A DNA stretch of 64,000 bases, from the NCBI RefSeq assembly GCF_004684055.1, contig NZ_SRIB01000004.1, positions 92,928 through 156,927 of the forward strand. Direction: 5' to 3'. The DNA is from Soehngenia longivitae (GTDB lineage Bacteria > Bacillota > Clostridia > Tissierellales > Tissierellaceae). Positions 37,701 to 46,076 of this stretch are shown in pieces. The position numbers were made by a program, and so were the translations under genes. Numbering within the stretch: the stretch's first letter is position 1; every line of letters starts with the position of its first letter. The notes beneath the pieces were generated by a model. It worked only from the letters and a program-made list of their open reading frames with translations, made no database searches and was not told the DNA's origin.

Positions 37701-37980
37701 ATATTTTATCCTCATCAGTCTCATCATCTAAAAATTCATTTACTAAAGCTAATACTCTCTCTTTCATTTCCAATGCAGCTTTTTTAGTAAATGTAATTGC
37801 AACGATTTCTTCGATCTTTGTATCAGTATCAAACAATATTTTTAAAAATCTTCTAGTTAATACCCTTGTTTTCCCTGAACCTGCACCAGCATGCAAAGCA
37901 ATGTTTTTATGTATGTCTAATGCTTTTGCCTGTTCTTCATTTACATTGTATTGTTTCATCACTTGTGCTAGGTCAATCAT
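34792..37980 (-). CDS. addA: ATP-dependent helicase/nuclease subunit A (AddA)
   Basis: This is the helicase-nuclease subunit of the AddAB complex that processes double-strand DNA ends for recombination. The protein of 1062 residues is somewhat short for AddA (about 1200). Walker A is AGAGSGKT (31-38), Walker B LVDEFQDTNEIQ, and other UvrD motifs are LFIVGDIKQSIYQFRGA and VKIMTIHAAKGLEFEAVF. The C-terminal RecB-type nuclease shows GIIDRVDF and DIIDYKTNR. It overlaps addB by four bases. The motif set is complete for an active enzyme. Confidence 0.93.
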   Translation of the reverse strand: MIDLAQVMKQYNVNEEQAKALDIHKNIALHAGAGSGKTRVLTRRFLKILFDTDTKIEEIVAITFTKKAALEMKERVLALVNEFLDDETDEDKIFKLKEIKENLVFSNISTFHSFCDGIIKDNYYLIGIDPMYKIIEDVDKKTILKKCAVEVLDLFVEDESNSNNFDLYCSCIKTKYNLKNQILNELINIYTEITTRGDSIKDAIKYSTGNLKNYYCDDENYEDYQSVIDFMLKMVSAIDERYQEEKKTLNLLDFNDLERYTLNLLEKNEIIREMMRNRYRYFLVDEFQDTNEIQLKILQHLTETNGEIEEGKLFIVGDIKQSIYQFRGANYKVFDKITSTIQQNGEKMNLLKNYRSHDKLVDITNEIFKSIMEIYEASETTDSIEGEPGFIYTFITNSDEVQNNKFDLKKLKKERVSEEELLAILEKNENESRAKEADFISERIVELNDKGIKYKDIAILLRNRNNLKEFEKSLKSKNIPYTVLGGIGYYDAQEVKDLINLIKFLYTQDDKRAFLALIRSPFIGLSDNDVIEIFSMIRDVESLELTKGINEKIDILFKLKEKASFLKVHDLLKLADFELDMQKILLVQEDGIQKYRNFEKFFKIATEFDDKGIYSPFEFIEYVENLSQESDKESLAFLDTENSDAVKIMTIHAAKGLEFEAVFIPALDYQLYKNNSANFIYDTSMDDSARLGLCLKTTETQDMFTEIENKKRVENKYEELRILYVGVTRAIRFLSLSGVEKKNSKNTILDELKKLPLNEYEELTSSFKDYIHDSKETMNDKQSTEIDVENIIRNINHNVDYNSKSTVSISKYRTFKDCPQKYYYKYVLRIDDSKLNKDIDLEDYKDIPENDTSDLEKVDALKIGSFVHEVLEDLAINREIDIEQRIQKHLGQINENQRNRIKKLIDNFLKIEKNGKTDKSLQTEVEFRVRLLDSSLVLYGIIDRVDFYEENGVKKIDIIDYKTNRVNGADDENNIKKYYLPQFVGYNYAIKKMYPDVEINHIYMYLLDEGKKLEVVFEKSEEDYILNDIVNIFSKLEVDRENEFLKQKNCDLKCEYGFLCKF

Positions 37981-40900
37981 ATTAGCACCTCTCTTTTGTT
38001 CTTTGAAGCGATTTCGTCATATCTGCATATGTCTTGAAAATCACAATTGTAACCATAATTGTTGATGTAAATACATTTGTTCGGTAAAGTAAATATCCCT
38101 CTGTTTATTTCCTTTATGCTGTTATCTATAAAATTATTATTTACATGAGAAAATACAACTTCCAAGTTGGATTTCATAACGGTATTTGTTCTTCCGTCTA
38201 CGTTGAGCATTTTTCTTGTTTCTTCTACAATTATTCCTGAAAATCTAGGCTTTTTCTCATCGCATGTCTTAGTTATATCATAATACACCAAAGCAACACA
38301 ATCAGGGTTTAGTCCTTTCGATCTAAGTAATTTTTCAACAGCATAATAATAAAAAACCACTTGTATTGCATCACCTTTTAAAACATCACGTAATGCTTTA
38401 GTGTTAGATATTTTATAATCATATACTACATATCGCCCAGTAGGTTTATCATTAATGTATTCTAAATCAACTCTGTCAATACGTCCGTTGATCTGAACAT
38501 TTTTAACTAAATCATCTACAGAAAACCATTGCTCTATTAAAAATGGCCTAAAATTTATTTTCTCATTAAATTCGATGTCGATATTTATAAAATTTTTTAT
38601 CCTATCTAAAATCGCCTGTTTAGTATTTTTAGTAAAAATATCATCAAGTACTAACCCATATTTGACAAATGCTTTATTTGCAATATTTTCAATTTCGTCC
38701 TCATCGTAAGTTGGATTCCTTTGAATAAATTTTTTATAATAATCTGCTAATATATCATGATAGATGTTGCCAATATTTAAGTTAGAAAATATTTCCTCAT
38801 CCCACCCGCCAAGTTTTAATCCTTGCTCAAGAAAATATTTGAAATGGCACTTGTTATATGTCATTATTTTAGAAGCACTGTATTTATCATCATCAAAAAT
38901 TTTATATAATAATTTTGCATCAACTTTTCCATCGTATTCTGTGTATATTTCGCTATTTCTTTTATCTTCAATACTTTTAGCCATCATAATATTACTTAAT
39001 TCTTTGCTGGAAATACCGCTTAGTAAATTGCCAATCTTTTGTTCACGTGTAATACAATACCTTGTCAAGGCTTCATTCTCAGAATAGATAGAATTTAATT
39101 CAAACCTGTTTTTCATTGTCCTAGTCTGCTTACTTGAGCTGTCCATATCTATTTTATGCATTATTTCATCTAAAAATTGTGATTTCGCAATATATGACCC
39201 ATCTTCATCTGCTGTTCTATAACTTAGATATAGAGCTTTAGTAGCTGAGGCAATTGAAAATAAAAATTTTAATTTCTCTTTTTTCATCTCATATTGATTG
39301 TTGTTAATTTTTATTTTTCTCTCATTTAATAGTTCTTTTTCTTTCTCGGAATATATCCCATTGTATTTTGTTATATTAGGTATAACTCCTTCATTTAATC
39401 CCATGAAAAATACATAATCATACGAAGTCCCTCTTATAACATTGGGAGATAAAACTTTAACTCCGTAACTAGGTTTATTATCTAATGTCACTATTTTATC
39501 TCTTAAGCTGGAATCAAGTATATATATGAATTCACTATAAGTAATCTCTTTATTTTGGTAATTATGCGATTTCTCTAAATTATTTAAGATATCTTCAAAG
39601 CCAAATAGAGCTTTTAAGTCCCTTGTCATTAAATCAAATGAAATATAATTATTTTTATAAAGGTCTAAAATTCTTTCCTTAAGCTTAAGATCATTCATCA
39701 AATTTATGATTTCAATTTTATATTCTAAAAATTTAGCTTCTGATTTCAAAAGTCCTAATCTTTCACTGACTTTATCATCAAATGCAATAAATGAATCCTT
39801 AATTTCTCTTATCAAAACGTCTTGCTCTGATAAATCCTCCAAATATTTAGCAGTCTCAGATCCTTTATAATAGTTATTCAAAATAAAAGAAATTGTATCT
39901 CTACTATTTAGATCGATATATGGGCTTGATGCAATTTCTTTTAATAAGTCCTTATTAAATCTGTCTGTCTTTAACCTAAGAAAAGCAATCAATGTCCTGA
40001 TAAATGGAATATTGGTGTATTTTTCAGTTTTACTTAATGCAATATGAATACCATATTCACTAAACACATCAAATATCTTTTCTTCATAAACTTTCTTATC
40101 AGCTATTATCAAAGCTATCTTTGATAAGTCAATGGCATTATTTTGCAGACAAATCTCCTTTATCCTACCTGCAACTTGTCTTATTTCATCCTCTATGCAT
40201 GGAGAATCAATGATTTCTATTTCTTTAAAATTCGTTTTACCAGATTCAAACAACTCACTGGCTAGTTCTTTAAATTTGCTGTCTTTAATATAATCATCAT
40301 AGACGATCTCAAACCCATTTTCTCTGACAAATTTTAAAATCTCGCCATCTGCAAAATGCCTTATAAATGGTATATCTAAAGGCAGATGGTAAATATAGTT
40401 TATATCTATATTTTTCTTTATTGCTTTTAACAATAGCTCTTCACTAATCGTTATATCTGTGTATCCATCAATTATGAACATACTCACACCATTAAAAAAT
40501 CTTGTTCTATCTATGTTTTCAATTGCAATAGGTATTAAATCATTTAAATCTATTAAGTTTAACTCTTTTATTCTTTCTGAATATTCTTTATAGACTTCGG
40601 CAAATTCAATTGATTTATTATATGTAATTTCGTCACTTAAAAAGCTGATTTTCGCATAAAAGTCCTCATAATTTATGTTGTTATCTTTCAAATCTCTAAT
40701 CTCATTTAAAACTTTGATGAAAAATCCTTTTTTGTTATAAACTTCTTTGAAGTAAGTCAATTTATTCTCATCATGCAACTTTTTCAATATCTCTTCTAAA
40801 ATAACTAAAGAACTTTCTTCTGAAATTATTTCTCGATCTTCTAAAAAGTCCATTGCAATATTCATCGCTAGATCATCAAATGTTATGACATCGATATTAT

Positions 40901-41018
40901 ATAGTACACCCATCTTATTTATTAAACTGCCTCTCACAAATTCTATTAGTTCATCAGATGGAGCTAGATATATAACTTTTTTATTCATTTTTATTGTGCT
41001 GATAATTCTATCGAACAA
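37977..41018 (-). CDS. addB: AddB-like helicase/nuclease subunit lacking a Walker A motif
   Basis: This partner of AddA has 1013 residues. The C-terminal nuclease is intact: cysteine in TYNKCHFKYF, GRIDRVDLEY, VVYDYKISN, and the cluster cysteines of CIYINNYGYNCDFQDIC, which together should hold the AddB iron-sulfur staple. The N-terminus, where B. subtilis AddB has a GxxGxGKT loop, reads KKVIYLAPSDELIEF, without a P-loop. UvrD-like segments remain (KVLSPNVIRGTSYDYVFFMGLN). The start is TTG behind GAGGTGG. The second gene, addA, overlaps it by four bases. Confidence 0.88.
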   Translation of the reverse strand: MFDRIISTIKMNKKVIYLAPSDELIEFVRGSLINKMGVLYNIDVITFDDLAMNIAMDFLEDREIISEESSLVILEEILKKLHDENKLTYFKEVYNKKGFFIKVLNEIRDLKDNNINYEDFYAKISFLSDEITYNKSIEFAEVYKEYSERIKELNLIDLNDLIPIAIENIDRTRFFNGVSMFIIDGYTDITISEELLLKAIKKNIDINYIYHLPLDIPFIRHFADGEILKFVRENGFEIVYDDYIKDSKFKELASELFESGKTNFKEIEIIDSPCIEDEIRQVAGRIKEICLQNNAIDLSKIALIIADKKVYEEKIFDVFSEYGIHIALSKTEKYTNIPFIRTLIAFLRLKTDRFNKDLLKEIASSPYIDLNSRDTISFILNNYYKGSETAKYLEDLSEQDVLIREIKDSFIAFDDKVSERLGLLKSEAKFLEYKIEIINLMNDLKLKERILDLYKNNYISFDLMTRDLKALFGFEDILNNLEKSHNYQNKEITYSEFIYILDSSLRDKIVTLDNKPSYGVKVLSPNVIRGTSYDYVFFMGLNEGVIPNITKYNGIYSEKEKELLNERKIKINNNQYEMKKEKLKFLFSIASATKALYLSYRTADEDGSYIAKSQFLDEIMHKIDMDSSSKQTRTMKNRFELNSIYSENEALTRYCITREQKIGNLLSGISSKELSNIMMAKSIEDKRNSEIYTEYDGKVDAKLLYKIFDDDKYSASKIMTYNKCHFKYFLEQGLKLGGWDEEIFSNLNIGNIYHDILADYYKKFIQRNPTYDEDEIENIANKAFVKYGLVLDDIFTKNTKQAILDRIKNFINIDIEFNEKINFRPFLIEQWFSVDDLVKNVQINGRIDRVDLEYINDKPTGRYVVYDYKISNTKALRDVLKGDAIQVVFYYYAVEKLLRSKGLNPDCVALVYYDITKTCDEKKPRFSGIIVEETRKMLNVDGRTNTVMKSNLEVVFSHVNNNFIDNSIKEINRGIFTLPNKCIYINNYGYNCDFQDICRYDEIASKNKREVLI

Positions 41019-41507
41019 AAAACCACCTCAATTATTTGACATATGAATTACATTAATTTTATACTTTAATTTATGAATATTCAATAAGTGAGCTAAAACA
41101 TTGCTTAGGGGTAAATGATTAATTGTAAGATTAAATGCAACATGTAAAAAATATTAAATCCATAGCTAAAATCATGTATGATATTTGTGAGAAATCTAAA
41201 CATAAGGAGGTTTTCATTATGGTTTGTGAAAATAATTATAACACATCATTAACATCAAAAATCTTATTAACGATGATTAATTTTTACATTACTTGAAGAA
41301 AATAAAATTGTTCATTATATTGCTAAATAATTTGGGAAGAAGTCTAAGTACTATCATCTCTGTAATTAAAGGTGACACTTTATTACAATTAAAAAGTGAT
41401 TCACTAAATTACAAAACTCCAATTACCTAAAAACTTGGGATTTGATATGCAATAGAAAAACTCACTGAGTAGGCATATAACTTTTATTAACAGTTAGTTC
41501 GATTTTC
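41019..41507. other. 489-base gap with gene fragments
   Basis: AT-rich. It holds the small frame at 41219-41296. In another frame at about 41281-41430 is a run of some 45 sense codons (LFIILLNNLGRSLSTIISVI region) with no proper start. Together they look like a short gene broken by a frameshift. I do not recognise the family, and no terminator or promoter is clear. Confidence 0.5.
41219..41296 (+). CDS. Possible 25-residue peptide or broken gene start
   Basis: An ATG eight bases after a perfect AAGGAGG begins MVCENNYNTSLTSKILLTM and ends six codons later at TGA. The ribosome site is as good as any in the window, so a real gene began here. A continuing frame just downstream suggests it may once have been longer. 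No homologue recognised. Confidence 0.35.
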   Translation: MVCENNYNTSLTSKILLTMINFYIT

Positions 41508-42209
41508 TTATTTGAAATAAGATTTATACAAATTCTCCATATTAGATGAAAAATCTTCCCAGCTAGGGTTTGTCGTTTTTTCTCGTTCAGTCAGATAGTA
41601 CTGGTACTTGTATAGCTTTTTCAAGCCTGCTTTATCTGTTAAATTATTTCTGTATAAATAGTAGATCAACTCATACATTTTGATAACTTGCACATTATCA
41701 AGGCCAGTTGACCACTCTTCTGATTTTTCAACAAGTTGAATGACATTGCTATCATTTGCTGCAAAATAGAGCAGCCCTTTGGCCGCAATGTAGGATAATG
41801 ATTTCACTTCTCCACGATCATCTTTATTATCTAGAAAAGGCTCATATTTTGTGTAAGGAGCAATTTTAGCTTCAATGGTATCCCTTAAGTACCTCTCGAT
41901 TTTTGTTAAAGAAGCATCTTTATGGATGATGATTTTAGGTGGAAGACTATCTATTTTAGAATCCACATAATTTTTAGAAGAAATTCCAACTAATTCTTCA
42001 TACACAGCTTCGTGAATAGCTAAATTTGGGAATGCACTAAAAATTGGATCTAACCAGATCTCCCTAAACCTTTCAAATCCGACACCATTCTTAGTTAAAG
42101 GTCTTCTATCAGGAGCAATTAAGAAATTTGCATCTAATGTTATCATTTGCTCTGGATTCTCTATAATACTAATTAATGCTGAGTTAGGGTAATTAATATT
42201 AATCTTCAT
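41508..42209 (-). CDS. PIN-like domain protein (toxin-like partner of Xre/ImmA)
   Basis: This 233-residue protein has the acidic pattern of a PIN-type nuclease: MITLDANFLI, AIHEAVYEELVG, the DDRGEVKSL segment, and FAANDSNVIQL. It corresponds to the DUF4411-like PIN proteins seen beside Xre and COG2856 genes; family identity is moderate. The start at 42209 has GGTGGAG upstream and overlaps the ImmA/IrrE gene by 11 bases. It is the last gene of a three-gene unit. If active, it would cleave RNA and act as the toxin. Confidence 0.65.
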   Translation of the reverse strand: MKININYPNSALISIIENPEQMITLDANFLIAPDRRPLTKNGVGFERFREIWLDPIFSAFPNLAIHEAVYEELVGISSKNYVDSKIDSLPPKIIIHKDASLTKIERYLRDTIEAKIAPYTKYEPFLDNKDDRGEVKSLSYIAAKGLLYFAANDSNVIQLVEKSEEWSTGLDNVQVIKMYELIYYLYRNNLTDKAGLKKLYKYQYYLTEREKTTNPSWEDFSSNMENLYKSYFK

Positions 42210-43083
42210 TGCCATCTCCACCAAAGAAAGCATCAAGGTCATCTCTATCTTCTTGAGAGACTTTTATCTCATATCCAAATTCATCAGGGGTTCTATTAAA
42301 AAGGCTTAGGGTTTCTGCAAATTTCTCTTCATCTATGAGATTGTCTTCAAAGTTTCTAATGATAATCTCGATTTCATTAGCGGAAGTGCCAATGTTATTA
42401 GTTGGTTGATTTAGATTAATAAACACTTCCTTATTAATAGCCTGCCCTATCTTACCATATTCTCCCTGAAGATCTCTTTCGTCAACAGAGTACAATTTTT
42501 CATACTGCTCTAATGAGATTGCATCTATCTCGTAAAGTCTTTTAACAAGTGAACGGTAAGGAAGCCACCATGTACACTGGAGCCTAGCTATAAATCTCAA
42601 CAGTGTTTTGTATGGGATTTTTTCAAGTTTAGATGTCTTAAACTCATCAAGTATAATACTACTCAGTACTTTCTCAGGTAATAAGAACTCTGCTGCAAAA
42701 CGGTTAGCTTTTGCCTCAATAAGGGAATTTTCTTCATCTGACAATCTACTAAGATGTGATCCAGTTTTTGTTTCATAGTGATATAGCTCATGTGCTATTG
42801 CAAAGATTTGTTTATCATAATAATCCGCAGTATTCAAACCTATAAAAGTAAGTTTTTTGTCAACTTCCTCAAAATACATAATAGCAGCAGAAAAAGCTGG
42901 TCTGTCGTTTTCAGACTTGATAGGATATTCCAACAAAATAATATCTAGTCTATCAAGAATTGTGAAGATATCATTAGCAATAGGAGTTTCGTCCACAAAT
43001 CCTAAAGATAGCCGCATACGACCAGCTAATCTGCAAATTTCATTTACTTCTATATCATTTAGCGTGATTTTTCTCATTTTCAA
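42199..43083 (-). CDS. ImmA/IrrE-family metallopeptidase (COG2856)
   Basis: This 294-residue zinc metallopeptidase-like protein has HELYHYETK (HExxH) and a downstream EAKANRFAAEFLLP, the standard IrrE/ImmA pattern. Such proteins cleave a partner Xre repressor in phage and mobile-element switches. The start is either a TTG at 43083, five bases after AAGGAG, or an ATG two codons later. It overlaps the Xre gene by 29 bases and the PIN-like gene by 11, so the three are tightly coupled. Confidence 0.85.
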   Translation of the reverse strand: MKMRKITLNDIEVNEICRLAGRMRLSLGFVDETPIANDIFTILDRLDIILLEYPIKSENDRPAFSAAIMYFEEVDKKLTFIGLNTADYYDKQIFAIAHELYHYETKTGSHLSRLSDEENSLIEAKANRFAAEFLLPEKVLSSIILDEFKTSKLEKIPYKTLLRFIARLQCTWWLPYRSLVKRLYEIDAISLEQYEKLYSVDERDLQGEYGKIGQAINKEVFINLNQPTNNIGTSANEIEIIIRNFEDNLIDEEKFAETLSLFNRTPDEFGYEIKVSQEDRDDLDAFFGGDGNED

Positions 43084-43420
43084 ATGATCTCCTTAACTTA
43101 ATTTGCTGTCTAAGGGATAACATCATAGCGAATAGTTTTTCTACACCTTCTTTTTCACTATCGCTTAATGATTCACTTCGAAGAGCAACAAAAGAGTCCT
43201 CATTTTCTTTCTCCACAAACATTTCTGTAAGATCAAAACCTAAAACATTTGATAAAGCTTCAAGCTGTACAATAGACGGAATGAAGTCTTCTCTTTCAAT
43301 ACGACCAATCATAATTCTATTTATATTAGTTAAATTACCAAGTTCTTCTTTTGTATATCCTTTTGATTCCCTTAAATTTTTAACTGTTTCTGCTAATTTT
43401 TTGGATGATAAAGTTTTCAT
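43055..43420 (-). CDS. Xre-family helix-turn-helix regulator (antitoxin-like)
   Basis: This 121-residue protein has an N-terminal Xre domain (ETVKNLRESKGYTKEELG, then NINRIMIGRIEREDFIPS) followed by a short helical tail. It is the first gene of the Xre-ImmA-PIN unit, with AAAGGAGG and a good promoter. It probably represses its own promoter through the inverted repeat there and may be the substrate of the ImmA/IrrE protease. Confidence 0.88.
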   Translation of the reverse strand: MKTLSSKKLAETVKNLRESKGYTKEELGNLTNINRIMIGRIEREDFIPSIVQLEALSNVLGFDLTEMFVEKENEDSFVALRSESLSDSEKEGVEKLFAMMLSLRQQIKLRRSFENEKNHAK

Positions 43421-43445
43421 AGCTCGGACCTCCTTTCAAGGGTAC

Positions 43446-43494
43446 AGTATCTTATTTCTAACTACATGATACTATAAATAACAAAATTCGTCAA
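43446..43494 (-). promoter_or_regulatory. Promoter and likely Xre operator
   Basis: On the minus strand TTGACG (43489-43494) and TATCAT (43466-43471) are 17 bases apart. AGTATC (43446-43451) and GATACT (43468-43473) form an inverted repeat over the -10 and start region, a good place for autorepression. Confidence 0.65.
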
Positions 43495-43541
43495 TATTTA
43501 TTAAAATTGCATTATATAAGAAATAAATAATAACATTGAAT

Positions 43542-43571
43542 AAAAAAACTATATTAAGAAATTTATAGTTT
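43542..43571 (-). terminator. Intrinsic terminator after the first pRiA4b-type gene
   Basis: On the minus strand AAACTATA and TATAGTTT enclose a ten-base loop and are followed by T's, 46 bases after the stop codon. Confidence 0.75.
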
Positions 43572-43617
43572 CATAAAATAATTATGTTTTATAGATAAGC
43601 AAAAACAAAGATCATAA

Positions 43618-44349
43618 TTACTTCCCATACTTATCCTTTATCACCTTGTAATGCTCGTGCTCAATCTTGTCCATCTCAGTTTTCTTGTAATTAATTTCCT
43701 TTAGTTTTTCATTGATCAAATCTGGTTCGTACTCCTTGAAATTCAACTCCTCTGCCCAAGCCTTAGCTTCATCATGTTCAGGATGCTTTGGATCATTATA
43801 TATTTCAAGGAATTCATAAAACCCATAAATACCTCCAACATCTTCTGGTGGAGCTGTTTCTGCACCATAAAGTAGTGTAGGGTATCCAAAGTAATAATCA
43901 TCTACAATCTCTTCAAGTTTAACTGTAAAGTACCATCCATCTCCAAAATCATAGCTATATTTAATTTCTTTGTATTTCTCAAGATAATCATCAATCTTTA
44001 GCTTTGTGGGTTTACAAACTTCAATCTTTAGCCACTCCTGGTAATCCTGTTCAAATTCTAGCATATCTGAAGGCGTATTTTTAAGTCGCTCCTCATAATA
44101 CTCCTTATTTTTTACATAATCTTGATGCTCTATGTACGCTTCTTCATCATTTGTAACGATCATGTTTTCTTCTTTCAGATCAAATTCATACAAGTGATAC
44201 CAATCAAAAGGATACCCGCTTTGGAAATTTGTAACATTTTGAATAATATCATGTAACCTTTTGTATGTAGCTCCTGCAGGCATTATAACTCTTCTCCAAA
44301 TTAATGGATTAGAATCTTCAAGTTCTATTCTTATTATATATGATTTCAT
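43618..44349 (-). CDS. Plasmid pRiA4b ORF-3 family protein, copy 1
   Basis: This 243-residue acidic protein begins YIIRIELEDSNPLIWRRVIMP and has YSYDFGDGW, LLYGAETAPPEDVGGIYGFYEFL and a charged C-terminus, the hallmarks of the pRiA4b ORF-3 family (PF07929). These proteins occur on plasmids and as IS passengers; function is unknown. A nearly identical gene lies at 55472-56203 in the same orientation. By hand count the two proteins differ at about 21 positions (91% identity). A terminator follows. A decayed ORF lies immediately upstream. Confidence 0.9.
   Translation of the reverse strand: MKSYIIRIELEDSNPLIWRRVIMPAGATYKRLHDIIQNVTNFQSGYPFDWYHLYEFDLKEENMIVTNDEEAYIEHQDYVKNKEYYEERLKNTPSDMLEFEQDYQEWLKIEVCKPTKLKIDDYLEKYKEIKYSYDFGDGWYFTVKLEEIVDDYYFGYPTLLYGAETAPPEDVGGIYGFYEFLEIYNDPKHPEHDEAKAWAEELNFKEYEPDLINEKLKEINYKKTEMDKIEHEHYKVIKDKYGK
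43618..44349 (-). repeat. Long direct repeat, unit 1 (pair with 55472-56203)
   Basis: DNA similarity covers the whole gene and stops within about ten bases outside the start and stop codons. The pair flanks 11.8 kb holding the nuclease and pseudaminic genes. Confidence 0.9.
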
Positions 44350-44352
44350 TTT

Positions 44353-44510
44353 TTAAGCCCCTCCTAGCACTTCATTGATTATATTTCTCAAATCTTCTTC
44401 AATATCAATATCTTTATACCCATAAACTTGTCATCATTAGAGCAAAGTATTTCTCTCGATCGATTTCTAACATTGTATTGTCTTTAAGCACTTTAAAATC
44501 TTTATTATTT
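44353..44510 (-). pseudogene. Decayed ORF, C-terminal fragment in two frames
   Basis: One frame (44414-44510) reads FKVLKDNTMLEIDREKYFAL and stops; the next frame (44353-44421) reads GYKDIDIEEDLRNIINEV and stops just before the pRiA4b-type gene. The two pieces look like one coding sequence broken by a frameshift. No family recognised. The rest of the 44350-44675 gap shows nothing else. Confidence 0.45.
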
Positions 44511-44675
44511 TAACATTGAGCATTACATTGCGATCATACTCTTTTACTATTATTTAGCTATTTATGAAAGTTTTCATTGAATGATCTTATGAGACGAATA
44601 TGGGTTGAATTAATTTGATTTTTTCGTTAAATATTGATTTTGTGTTCATTGGTACTGGGACTATTTTTAAAATTA

Positions 44676-46076
44676 TTAGTTTTCGGGAGGCTTATATTTG
44701 CTTGCAGATTCTTTTGGTTTAGCATCTATCACAATAACCGTTGCAGGGTTTTCACCAGCTTTTTTCCTATTTTCATAGCTTTCCTCCACTTTCCTAATTA
44801 TGTTCGATGATCTCCCATTATCAATTAGTAGAAATATTTTATTTTCAGTTCCCTCAGACTTAGCGTACTCTTCAATCTGAATTTCAAATCCATGCAAGGT
44901 TTCTCGATTAGAAGTTAGTTTAATCTCCACTACCGTTTTATCGTTCCCACGACTAATCTTAAAATCAACTGGTCCTCTCCCAGTATTCGACTCTGGACTA
45001 ATATCTAAATTATTTGTCATACAATAATAGAGCGCTATCCCATGTAATGTTTTCTGAATCGCTTTTTCTTCATCTCGTGTATTGGTACCTCTCAGAGTTG
45101 TATATCCCTTTTGATTTTCAACCCAATTTTTATATATACCTATTATTTCTAAAGATGACTCATATGAGTTTATATTAGATAGATTAAGTTCTTTATTCCC
45201 TTTTATAATAAAATTGATTAATCTCAAGATTTTATAATCAGTGTTCTGATATATATCATAGGGTTTTACATTAGTAGATCTGTAATCTTCAATAACTTTA
45301 GCCAAAATATCCGGTTTCATAAAAATGTAATCCTTGATATAACGTTTTTTCTGGCTAGATGCTAATTTCTTCCACTCTTTTCCTACTAGCTCATTCATCT
45401 CTTTTTTAATTGTCTCATTTTCGCTGACAACTCTATCAATATCGTCCCATGATTTAGCTATTGGTAATTCATGCAATATATCAATTGGCAATAATAACAA
45501 CTCACAACCCTTATATGGATTAATAAGTAATCCGGCCTCAAAAGAGTATTCAGGATAATTATCTTTGTTAATACCTAACTCTATATAAACTCGTTTTGTG
45601 TATTTAACTATATCATCATAAATAAGTGTTGCTATCATATCACTTAATCTATCTGGTCCTACATTTTGCTCAAATAAGCTTGTTAAATGAAATATCTCTG
45701 GCTGATCTGATCCACTTTTAATAATTTCTGAAGCGTCTTTAATTATTTGATTACTCAATTTGGTGCCAAACCCAGCACCACGCGTTCCTTTTGAAAAACC
45801 TAAATTAATTCCTCTAATTTCTGAAAAATCAAACTTTTTAACCGCTGTTTTATAAAATTTATCTTGTGGATTTTTTGAAGCTTTCAACAATATACCAAGA
45901 TCTCTAAAATAGTCATTAATTTTAGCGTATGAATTCTTAAATTCTGGAACTTCTGTATCTTTTAATCTTTTAATGTTAATAAAAAAGTTACTGTCTTCAT
46001 CCATTAATGAATCAAAGACCTTTAACTCCTCAAGTTGCGAACCTAATCTTAATTCATCTGATACAAATACTGCCAT
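44676..46076 (-). CDS. Orphan PD-(D/E)XK nuclease-like protein, possible defence gene
   Basis: This 466-residue protein of unrecognised family has a clear nuclease signature in its last third: GRGPVDFKISRG followed by VVEIKLTSN, the D...ExK pattern of restriction-type endonucleases, then EIQIEEYAKS and KIFLLID. The N-terminal two thirds include FEQNVGPDRLSDMIATLIYD, a motif I connect with stand-alone defence-type nucleases but cannot name. The ATG at 46076 is set by GGAGGTG. There is no methyltransferase beside it, so a classical restriction-modification pair is not present. The flanks are gene fossils, as in accessory islands. Confidence 0.6.
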   Translation of the reverse strand: MAVFVSDELRLGSQLEELKVFDSLMDEDSNFFINIKRLKDTEVPEFKNSYAKINDYFRDLGILLKASKNPQDKFYKTAVKKFDFSEIRGINLGFSKGTRGAGFGTKLSNQIIKDASEIIKSGSDQPEIFHLTSLFEQNVGPDRLSDMIATLIYDDIVKYTKRVYIELGINKDNYPEYSFEAGLLINPYKGCELLLLPIDILHELPIAKSWDDIDRVVSENETIKKEMNELVGKEWKKLASSQKKRYIKDYIFMKPDILAKVIEDYRSTNVKPYDIYQNTDYKILRLINFIIKGNKELNLSNINSYESSLEIIGIYKNWVENQKGYTTLRGTNTRDEEKAIQKTLHGIALYYCMTNNLDISPESNTGRGPVDFKISRGNDKTVVEIKLTSNRETLHGFEIQIEEYAKSEGTENKIFLLIDNGRSSNIIRKVEESYENRKKAGENPATVIVIDAKPKESASKYKPPEN

